Shown: positions 55,601 through 64,000 of the stretch, one piece after another
Layout of the letters: every line of letters begins with the position of its first letter
Numbering within the stretch: the first letter of the stretch is position 1
Source of the DNA: Adenophora triphylla var. japonica
Lineage: Eukaryota > Streptophyta > Magnoliopsida > Asterales > Campanulaceae
Reading direction: 5' to 3'
Assembly (NCBI GenBank): GCA_022495995.1
Contig: JAFEMH010000745.1
Location: 529,001 to 593,000, forward strand
Length of the DNA: 64,000 bases
The notes under the pieces: generated by a model
What the model was told of the DNA's origin: nothing
Seen by the model: only the letters and a program-made list of their open reading frames with translations
Databases searched by the model: none
Position numbers and translations under genes: made by a program

Positions 55601-56868
55601 TGTGTTGGGAGTCTTGAGGTTGAGTAGCTTCGGAAAACTGACAGAAGAGACGCAGAGATGGTGTCAGGATCAAATCTAGCCCCAACGAGTCGAAAGCGGG
55701 CTTAAACGACTCAGGCTCAAACACAGCAAATAGAGGCATTGTCCCGCGCGAGACAAGCAGTCACGTACGAGACAATCACACGAAAAGTCAATTTTTATAA
55801 AACCTAATTTTTTGGTCGGAACGGAGAATCCATTTTGAGGGGTTTCTAAGGCCTTTATCAGAACCTAACGACTGAGTAATCAGTCCCATTTTTGTAAAAC
55901 AAATCCATGTAAGATTGTTTGAAGGGTTTTTTTTATTTAAAGGGACTTCCGAAAGAGTCTTTTTGAAGGGACATTTTTTTTTTCGAAGGGACTTTTTCCG
56001 AAGGGACTATTCCGAGGGGACTATTCCGAGTCCTTCTTTATAGTCAATTTTCCATGGCTTTATTTTGGTCAAAAATAAGAAAAAATCACCGAGTCAAACC
56101 AACCGGTCACAGAGTGATCCTAGAAAGACAATCCACATGATTTGTGGCGATGCAGGGCTGGAAGGCTAGGCTCCCCGCGATATGACAATCTAGATGGATT
56201 GAATACGTGGAGTGGGATGATCAAACTTCGGAGAGACCGGCGACTAGGTGGTTACCGTCATCCGTCCTTAGTGTGAGTCCCGAGTTAATCGGGGTATGTA
56301 GTGCAATGACATATATAATATGAGTTCGCGTGTGTGATAGTCAATCTAGGTGATAGAAAAATAGAGATTTTTTTTTTGAAAATTAAAAGAAAAAACAGAT
56401 AGTGGCCGCACCAAGTGGTTGCCTACGTTTCTCCCAAATTCGGAAGACTCAGGCCGTCGTAGTTCCAATTAATGAGAGAGAGAGATAAATAATTTAATTA
56501 CAACTCCCGAATCCCCAATGGACCGGACTTTAATTAACAAAACCCAATCACACGCAGTTTATAAATAATAATCAATTATTTAACTAAATACGGATTCGAG
56601 TTCTACATCTTAAGGGAGGCCTTAAGATGAAGGAACTCTGCAGATAATGAAATCTGGAATCCCCCTTGCGTGTTCGACTCTCATCTTGGACCTTGAGACG
56701 AACAGGAAAAACCAGAAGACACGCTGATTGCCGAAGCGTTATCTCGCACGTGACAGGTTGTCTCGTGCGAGATAAGCTTGGTCTGAATACAAAAAACGAT
56801 TTTTATTTATTATTTTTTTTGAAAACCTCTTTTTATTGACGTAAGTTTAAGCCTCTTTATATTTACAG
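55601..56868 (-). other. E1 5' leader
   Basis: About 1.27 kb between primer site and gag start, non-coding. It contains CG-palindrome pairs at 55,741-55,775 and 56,738-56,777 (TCTCGTGCGAGA type), a short CCGAAGGGACTTTTT array (55,930-56,030), and one motif 1 copy (56,417-56,465). Confidence 0.6.
56417..56465 (-). other. Motif 1 hairpin, E1 leader copy
   Basis: On the minus strand GAACTACGACGG, CCTGAGT, inner stem CTTCC-GAATTT-GGGAG, AAACGTAGGCAACC. The outer arms CTACG/CGTAG are perfect. Unlike the other copies it is upstream of gag. Confidence 0.6.
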
Positions 56869-56886
56869 TCCCCAGCAGAGTCGCCA
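56869..56886 (-). other. Primer-binding site of E1
   Basis: On the minus strand TGGCGACTCTGCTGGGGA starts one base after the 5' LTR end. It differs from the E2 site at one position (T for C). It fixes the orientation of E1. Confidence 0.8.
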
Positions 56887-56887
56887 C

Positions 56888-57866
56888 TGTAGCGATGCGC
56901 GGATTTCTCTTGTTTTTCACATCTTTTTGAGTCGCCACCTATATTATTTGTTTGGAAATATAAAAAAAAATCATTTGAAAAGAGATTTTGGGTTTGGGGC
57001 TTAGGTTATGGAATGGGAAGGTTAAGGAGCACCCATTCCACCCAATCCGGAGATCGGTCTTGCTAAAAGAGAGGTTTTCAAAGAAAAAAGACGTTTTAAA
57101 AATAAGTAAAAGAATCCATTTAACAAGGTTAAACGGAATATAGGATCGATTGCTTCGAGGCCATCCCCATGATTTGGGGAGGCTCTAGGCCGATCCTAGA
57201 TTCGATGTATTATACCACTCTAACAATCAATTAGAAAGGAAAGAGGAAGATTACCTCGTGTGAAGAGATTCAGACAGAGTTTCGACTCAAATTAGAGTCA
57301 AATCTTGATGCGGACAGAGCTTCGCCTCAGTCCTTGATTCGAGCTTCGATGTTTGTTTATCAACAGGGTTGACAAACAAACTTTAGGTGATTTTAGGGGT
57401 GATTTACAGGAATCTTTCAGGGAGAGAAACCAGTAAATGTGGGGGTTTTGACTTGAAAAAGTTTGGGATCCAAAATACTGAAAGTCTTCAAGTATTTATA
57501 AGTGTTGGAGATGTGTTGGTGGAGAGATAAAACACCTTAGGAGGTTCCAGAACCCAAATTTCATTGGATGGCCGGATTGATAAAGTTTTATCCCGAAAGA
57601 GGTTGAAATCGACGAGGAGACTGGCTTCTGCAGGTCTGCAGAAACTCCTTGTATCGCGCGAGACATGCCATTTCGCGCGAGATAAGGCCGTCAGTGGACA
57701 ATTCTGTCCTTCCCTCGTTATCTCGTATGCAGTTTAGTCCAAACTAACGGTCGTTAGTCAAAACTTAACGAAACATGACGAAATGGTGGATTTCTACTTC
57801 TTGACTCAAGGCGAGACTTAGAGTGGTATCAATCTACTCCGATGGGTTCAGAATGGGGTGTCTACA
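56888..57866 (-). repeat. 5' LTR of E1
   Basis: A 979-bp LTR. On the minus strand it has TATAAATA (57,500-57,493) with TCGCGCGA palindromes upstream at 57,654-57,661 and 57,673-57,680. It joins the primer site on its left and the host MULE palindrome word on its right. Confidence 0.92.
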
Positions 57867-57871
57867 ACACC

Positions 57872-58010
57872 CGGCCGAACCTGCTTTAAAATTTGGCCAT
57901 GACCAACCGAACCTTTCTCAAAAATTCGGCCACACCCGGCCGAACCTTGCTCAAAATTTCGGTCACACCTGGCCGAACCTTGCTCAAAATTTCAGTCACA
58001 CATGGCCGAA
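57872..58010 (+). repeat. Palindromic word array in the PMD gene leader of the MULE
   Basis: The unit is about 33 bp: TTCGGCCACACCCGGCCGAA followed by CCTTGCTCAAAA. Copies lie at 57,925-57,944, 57,958-57,977 and 57,991-58,010. A further copy is split by E1 (11,809-11,820 and 57,872-57,880), and a degenerate one lies near 57,895. The array continues from 11,745-11,820. Confidence 0.8.
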
Positions 58011-58098
58011 CCTTGCTCAATGTGATGTTAGTGTTTGATTTTGATATGATATGATATAAAATTGCTATGAGTTTGATTTTTTGATGTTTTATTTGCAG

Positions 58099-60096
58099 TT
58101 AAGCAAATTTTCACAAGAAAACGTCCAACTGCTTCCCTTAGGAAGCAACAAGAAGTGGCACGTCAAGGGCAATCTTCACAGAACCTTGATGCTGAGCCAG
58201 TTGAGGATGCAAATGTTGATCCTCGTCAGTCGGTCTACAATGAGGCTCGTCATTCGGTCTACAATGAGGAATCTCATTATATGAAAACCTCACCTCAGAT
58301 AGACCTTATTCCGGCTCAAAATTATAGTGATCCGAAAGATGAACGGGAATATGAACCAGAAGATGAGGATGATGAGGATGACTACGAGGGAGGTGGGGAT
58401 GAAACCTCTTATCCCGGTGGCCCGAGGTACAAAATTTTACTCATTTCCTATGAAACCCATGTTGCTAAATCCATTTGGGAGGGTAAAGATGATAGAACCC
58501 TAAAATGTATTAATCATATAGGAAAGTTGAAAAAATGGCAATTGGATTTGAATAAAATGTCTGAGCCGGTTCAAAATACTCTCCTTAATTTCGGTCTCTT
58601 GTGCTTAGTTAATGGAGCGTATGACAACTAAGATAAAACGTTGGTTAACGCTTTTGTTGAGCGATGGCATCCGGAAACTAATAGTTTCCATATGCCATTT
58701 GGGGAGATGACCATCACTTTAGAGGATGTGTCTTGTCTTACGATGCTTCCGGTAGTAGGTGTACCCTTATTTGAGAGTCCGGCTTATTCTAGTTAGTCAC
58801 CTCTTAATAAAGTCTGTGAGATTTTGGGAGTGACAAAAAAAGTTGCTAAAGATGGAATTCCTGCGAAAGGGGCATTGGTCAATTTAGAATGACTGAGATC
58901 GAAGTTCTCCCCTCATTTGTACTCCTCAGACCCCCGAAAAGCTGTCTGTGCTGCTAAGGCATATCTCTTATATTTATTGGGGTGCACAATTTTCTCTGAT
59001 AAGACCGGGACATGTGTCAGCTCGAGCTATCTAGATTTTTTGAGAGATGATGGGGCAATTGGGAATTATGCTTGGGGAGCCGGAGCGTTAGCTTTTCTGT
59101 ACCGACAACTAGGAAAAGGATCTAGGTTTAACTGCCATCAGATTTCCGGGCACTTAACCTTGTTGGAGGCATGGGTTTATGAGAGGTTTCCTGCGTTTAG
59201 GAACGGTTTCAACAACTCCTATCTACCCAATTTGCCGCTCACATTGAAGTGGCTACCACCTCGGGCTCAACCAGTGACATTTGCCTCTGTGCAAGTAAAG
59301 AGGCAACATATTGACATTATTCAGGACACGGAAGTAAGTATTATTTTTGTAGTAATAATTCTCATATGTATTTTTGTTTTCTTAAATGAAACTATATTAA
59401 TATTTTTTATGTTTTTATTGTAGGTGATTTGGATGTCGTATGAAGGTATCCACGCTCAATATCCTTTTCCTAGAGTCGCTCTATATCAAGGTGCCATAGT
59501 TGCCGGTAATGTTGTGGAACCACATCTTCCTGATCGGGTCTTGCGACAGTTTGGGTGCGTAAACAATACCAAACCCTCCACTTGGACTAGGGATGCCAAG
59601 AGGAGATAAGAAGTCTTTAGTGGGGTGGATCATGTTTGCCCAGTCATTCTATTCCTGGAAGTCGAATTGTGTCGATAAACGCAAGTTTCGGGAATGTAGA
59701 GTACCTCAAGAGGCTGCAGATGATTATCTGCAATGGTACTCTACATATTCACACCCTATTGTGCACCCCATTACTGAGCGGGCTCACGCTGTCAGGAGGA
59801 CAACTGAAGTTGCTGCCCCTAATTCGTGGGATATGATTATGAATGTTCGGAACGTCATGATTCCTATTGCTGAGAGATGGACAGATGGAGATCACTCAGT
59901 TAGTGCACAGGAGGCTATGGACGTCATCTTTAGAGCACTGGCAGCAACTCAAATCCCAGCACGACCATCAACTTCTCAGGGTGACAATAGATTTGTATTT
60001 TTGGTTTTGTATGAACAATTATTTTTGATTTTGTATTTTTGGTTTTGTATGAACAATTATTTTTGGTTTTGTATTTGGTGTTTGAAAATGGGATAA
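58099..60096 (+). pseudogene. PMD (MAIN-like) gene of the MULE
   Basis: Exon 58,099-59,333 follows a good acceptor (TTTGCAG). Exon 59,424 to about 59,985 follows TTGTAG. The N-terminus is basic, then acidic (EPEDEDDEDD). PMD blocks follow: YETHVAKSIWEG, VERWHPETNSFHMPFGEMT, the short VSCLTMLPVVG segment, GAGALAFLYRQL, and DRVLRQFG before a C-terminal SWKSNC region. Stops at 58,629-58,631, 58,794-58,796 and 58,890-58,892 plus a frame change near 59,560 make it a pseudogene. This PMD type (WHPETNSFH..FGEMTITLEDV) resembles host MAIN-like proteins and differs from the two retrotransposon PMDs. It lies convergent with the transposase, as in known MULEs carrying PMD genes. Confidence 0.82.
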
Positions 60097-60936
60097 TGAT
60101 TGAATGGGGTAATGATTGATTTATGGATTTATGGTTTGTATATATATGGGGTAATTGGTTGGTGTATGTATGAGGTGAGTGTGTATATGGGTTAATGGTT
60201 TTATGTGTATGGGGTGATTGGTTGGTGTATGAATTTGTATATGTGTGTATGTGGCCAAGTGAACCCTCTCCCATGCGTTTAAGAAGTGGATGGGTGATGG
60301 TTGCAGCATAGACGAGTCGGGGACGTGCCCTGGTGAGTGCAGACTACAACAGGTTTGTTGTTGTCTAATGTTGGCAAGGTATGTCGCACGACAATAAAAA
60401 TTCGGCCAGTACTGACCGAACCATTCAAGAAGTTCGGCCAGTACTGATCGAAAACACCATTTCTGTTCGGCCACTACTGGCCGAGAGTGCTAATAAGAGT
60501 GTAATTTTTTTTTGGAAACGTTCACGAAAAAACATTGTTACGTAATCTCAGCATTGGCTTAAATTTTTTAATTTTTTTTTGCCATAGTTACAAAGTTTCG
60601 GCCAGTACTGATCGAACTTTTTTAAGTGTTACGGCCAGTACTGACCGAAATATTTGATAAAATTCAGCCACTACCGGCCAAACCATTCAAAAATTTCTTT
60701 TTTTTTCCCATTTTTTTCTGTTTATTAAGACGGAATGTAACAATGTGTTTTCCGTCATTAAAAAAGTTAATTTAATTTAAAGGTAGTTAAATTTTATAAA
60801 TTTAAAGTTACTTTATTACATGAGTTAGTTAAAGTTAGTTAAATTTTTAATATAACTTTAAATGGAATTTAATAATAAATAAAAATTATTTAAAGATATG
60901 TAACACCATAAATCATAATATTTAACATAAATAAAA
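60097..60936. repeat. Convergent spacer with palindromic word array
   Basis: TTCGGCCAGTACTGACCGAA-type palindromes at 60,401-60,420, 60,433-60,452, 60,465-60,483, 60,597-60,616, 60,631-60,649 and 60,663-60,682. A CG palindrome TATGTCGCACGACA of the LTR type lies at about 60,380. The rest is AT-rich, with TGGTGTATG-type simple repeats (60,120-60,250). It separates the 3' ends of the PMD and transposase genes. Confidence 0.75.
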
Positions 60937-63866
60937 TTATTTAATATCAATTACATAAGTTGATGTTTCAGGTACTTGTATTAATCGATCTTGATAAGAA
61001 TCTAGCCATCCGGTTGCACATTCATGACGTTCTTCATACCATTTGTACGGTACTGGTGGCAATGGACATCCTTCCTTCAACTTGGCATGAATGTAATGAT
61101 TGCCGTTGACATAGCATATACAAATCAATTTTGGGTTGTGTGGCATTGATTTTCGTAGAGGAAGGAAGGTCAAAGACAAGGTGTTACTCAAAATCACCCC
61201 GCACATCAACTGTTTTCTCAATATAAACATGCATGAAAACCGGTAGTTGATTAAGATATTGGATTGCATGTTGACTTTTTCGACGAACGGGCTATAAGAT
61301 AAATTCAAAAAAGGTAAAAATAAGTTGAAATGACTAATTCCATGATATAAAGTTTAACTGAATAATATAAATAGTTTGGAGGTTACCTGTAACTTGGATT
61401 TTGCAGATAACATCGGAGAACCTTGATTTGCATCGGTGTTGAATAAAACTTGGTCGGGTATGGCCTCCACGTACTCAAATGCGCTAGGATCCCTCTTCAT
61501 GGATTTGAGGAACTTAGCATTCTTCGCTTTAGGACGACCCTTATTATTGGTTTTAACTGCAGGTTCATTGGCCATTGTTGTTGCAGGATGACAAATCTCG
61601 GTCAATCTCCGAACAATCAAATTCTTTACGGTTCGTGGAGCTGCCTCAAATCTTAAATCAAGAGTATTGCGAATCTCATTGTACCGATTTCGAATCTCTT
61701 CTTCAATATCATCATCGTAACTTATGATCGGTAGGGTATCTAGCTTACGCCAAAATGCATGAACTTTATCAAGTGGGATGGGCGAGTTGAATTGCATGAA
61801 CTGTGCAAGCTCATGTGGACAAGGGAGTCTGCATGCCGATCTCACCGCACACCCACACAACAATGGATCTCGGCTACCATCATATAGAGAATCCAATTAG
61901 TTGAAAATCAAATCCAATGCATTTATAGACACCATACCTGTAACCTCACTCCATAGCGATGACTTGAATTTATGTTGAACCACAGTCCAGCTTTTCTCAA
62001 ATGAGGCAATGATTGCAATATGGGAGCATTCGATGAGTTTATGAATTTGTTTCCAACATATCTCAAATGCTCCCTGGCTCGATCCAAGTTGTTTCTTCAA
62101 TAAGGCATGTTGACTCTCCACCCTAACATATGTTACGTAATTTATTAGCATATAATTAACAAAACATAGGAAACATCAAAACATATGACAGAAACATAAA
62201 GTTCGCCCGATATACCTGTTTGTAGTCAAGTTGTCAAAGTGCATAACATGGTTTGTCCAACACGAGACAAATCTTTCTTTGTAAGGCACAATCCACTGGT
62301 TCAGGACATAATTGACCGCATCGGGATATTGACTGAAATCTTCTGATAATCGCCGTAAATAGTCATCAAACGATGCCTCTGTATCAGCTTTGACCATTAC
62401 ATTCCAATGAAGAATGAACGCCTCCCAAATCTCTTGCATATCAAACATTTTCTTGCATTTTGCTAGAATATTCCTGTTGATATGACATCGATAGAGCAAA
62501 TGAGTTGTCGTTGGGAATGTCTCACGAATTGCATTCATCAAGGCAAGCTCCCTATCGGTCACGATAACATTAGGAAGACAAGATTGATCCATCAAAGATT
62601 TCAGCACTTCGCATGCCCACGTGTAGTTTCCTTCTTTCTCAGCCTCTAGGTATACATCAGCAATTAAGAAGGTCATTTTGGTTGAAGTCACGCCCACAAT
62701 CTCAAGCAAAGGTAAGTTGTACCTATTTGTCTTGTAAGTGCAATCCATGAACAAGATGATGGAAATGCCTTCATCAATTCAATGCTTTTCGGATGAGCAA
62801 AGAATATCTCCTTAATGACATTTGTATTCTCGCATTGCCGATATTCGAAGTGATAAGCATGATCGGTCAATTTAAACATGAGCTGTTGGATTTGAGAACG
62901 ACCCGCATGCTCAGTTGCCCTGCTCTTCACTCGCGCATTATAAATAGTCCGTATTATGGACTTGTTTTTCGGAAATTTCTCTTTTAATCCATGTAAAATA
63001 TCCTTCGGCCGGCTATTTGCATGTGACAATTCTATCACGTACTCCTCCTCCGATTTCTGTAATCTACCGGCATAAGAGTGACCCAACATGGATTGGCAAA
63101 TCGGATGATTGTGAACGCCACAAACCACTTTTAATTGCCATTCACCATCAACTGTGACTTGTTTGGCGTTCAACTGAAACTTACAACCGCATTTCTTTGT
63201 TCCGCTCTCTCTATTTTTCTTTTTTTTTTACCCAATATTTCAAGGTTGACAGATTCTTGAGAGGACAGAGAGATTGGTTTTTCCTTGTATGTCCCCCAGC
63301 GATCACAAACAAGCGTCATTCGAGGAGCGAAATTACGGCTCCCATTATCCGACCGACCGACTATGATGAGAAACCCATGCTCTTCCCCCTTTTTACGTGC
63401 CCATTCAAACATTATTTTACGGTCACGAAAAAACAAGGGCATTGTGAATTCAGGGGTGTAGTCTCGCAAAACGCTTTCAAAATCAACCGAGACATAGTTG
63501 TTTTCACCCAGTGAATACTGCAACAATTCAATAAAACAATAAGGGATGTGTAAGAAGAAAAACAAAGGTTCGGCCAGTGGTGGCCGAATTTTTTTCAAAG
63601 GTTCGGCTGGGGGTGGCCAAAATATTTTAAAAATTCGGCCGTTACTGACCGAAAAACAGCCCAGATTCGGCAAACCAGAGCCGAACAATTTCAAATTTTT
63701 GGCTGGGTGTGGTCGAACCTAAACTGAATTTCGGCCGGGTGTGGCCGAACCTGCACTGATTTTCGGTCACTACTGGCCGAATTTTTGCAACGAAACAGAA
63801 AAGACATTTTTAACAAATTTAAATGGTTAGAAAACTTACATTAACATTCGATGGTAGAGCATCCAT
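60937..63866 (-). pseudogene. MULE transposase with OTU-like C-terminal domain
   Basis: Exons: 63,866-63,840 (MDALPSNVN), 63,517-62,216, 62,122-61,387 and 61,291-60,937. A FAR1-like N-terminal region has WARKKGEEHGF and CDRWGTY. The DDE catalytic domain has FMDCTYKTNRYNLPLLEIVG (first Asp), VTDRELALMNAI (second Asp), the RCHINRN zinc region and the Glu of NRVESQHALLKK. A SWIM-like CGCAVRSACRLPCPHELAQF follows. The OTU-like tail keeps YLNQLPVFMHVYIEKTVDV and NGNHYIHAKLKEGCPLPPV, but the catalytic-Cys block is deleted. Other breaks are a frameshift in an A-run near 63,222, a frameshift near 62,755, and a TAA at 61,897-61,899. It would cut and move the MULE by its terminal repeats. Confidence 0.85.
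63569..63781 (-). repeat. Palindromic word array inside transposase intron 1
   Basis: Seven 20-bp words at 63,569, 63,602, 63,634, 63,666, 63,698, 63,730 and 63,762, spaced 32-33 bp. The spacing is about three helical turns. Examples are TTCGGCCAGTGGTGGCCGAA, TTCGGCCGGGTGTGGCCGAA and TTCGGTCACTACTGGCCGAA. The intron is 322 bp (63,518-63,839) and is mostly this array. Confidence 0.85.
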
Positions 63867-64000
63867 GATGAGCCTGCTGAATCTCTAGTCTTGAACAAAT
63901 ATGTATGGGTTTTTTTTTGGGAGACATGATGGTAAGAGGAAGAGGAAGGAAAGAGAGGTAATTTTTTTGGATGTAAAAAAATAATGAAGGAAGTGATTTA

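Larger units (their letters stand above)
11821..57866 (-). mobile_element. E1: Tat/Ogre-type Ty3/gypsy retrotransposon, nested by five later insertions
   Basis: Two near-identical LTRs (11,821-12,801 and 56,888-57,866) begin TGTAG and end CTACA and are flanked by the 5-bp duplication ACACC (11,816-11,820; 57,867-57,871). Read on the minus strand the order is 5' LTR, primer site, leader, gag, protease, RT, RNase H, integrase, two antisense ORFs, polypurine tract, 3' LTR. Subtracting nested insertions leaves about 15.7 kb, a size normal for the Tat/Ogre lineage. Antisense extra ORFs are known in that lineage. Stops and frameshifts through gag-pol make this copy non-functional. LTRs differ by roughly 3% by eye, the oldest in the nest. 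Confidence 0.9.

Noticed and set aside
1..64000. tRNA, rRNA or organelle DNA
   Set aside because: No cloverleaf, rRNA core words or plastid genes were noticed; primer sites match tRNA ends only as short complementary words.

Overview
This is nuclear DNA of a flowering plant, probably a eudicot. The evidence is a multi-exon, intron-rich conserved gene followed by a deep nest of plant-type LTR retrotransposons set inside a Mutator-like (MULE) element. I cannot name the species.

Layout. (1) 1-9,850: a minus-strand gene for a CBE1 / At4g01290-type eIF4E-binding protein, eight coding exons visible, 3' end not seen. (2) 9,868-11,426: a divergent promoter carrying a small inverted-repeat element, the 5' exon of a J-domain chaperone gene that is then lost, and two short Helitron-like elements in tandem. 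(3) 11,427-11,820 and 57,872-64,000: the two halves of a MULE-type element. It holds a plant-mobile-domain (PMD, MAIN-like) gene on + and a MULE transposase with an OTU-like tail on -. Both are pseudogenes. (4) 11,821-57,866: a Russian doll of LTR insertions inside the MULE. Each has TG..CA ends and a 5-bp target duplication that I could match by eye.

Nest, outer to inner: E1, a Tat/Ogre-type Ty3/gypsy element on - (11,821-57,866, TSD ACACC, about 15.7 kb unnested). Inside E1 lie solo LTR D (21,937-23,968, TSD ACGGG) and solo LTR C (26,963-55,251, TSD CCATG). Inside LTR C lies E2 (28,192-55,037 on +, TSD CCTGG, about 16.3 kb unnested; a pol-less Tat-type element). Inside E2 lie solo LTR F (40,258-41,965, TSD CCCCC) and E3 (44,238-53,058 on +, TSD ATAAA, 8.8 kb; long LTRs, tRNA-Met primer site, gag only). 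LTR pair divergence by eye falls with depth (E1 about 3%, E2 about 1%, E3 about 0.5%), as nesting demands. Removing each insertion restores the reading frame it broke.

How the parts relate. E1 and E2 share a plan: primer site TGGCGACTCYGCTGGGGA, leader, sense ORF, then after the last sense stop a pair of CTAGG hairpins, then a CTACG/CGTAG two-tier hairpin, then a multi-exon PMD gene read from the opposite strand, more CTACG hairpins, polypurine tract and LTR. E1 carries a second antisense ORF (DUF7745-like) with its own TATA box. Every tandem array in the nest is built of short hairpins whose arms change together. CG-centred palindromes sit 21-23 nt upstream of the TATA box in three different LTR families. 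These shared structured elements are the part of the window least explained by named features.
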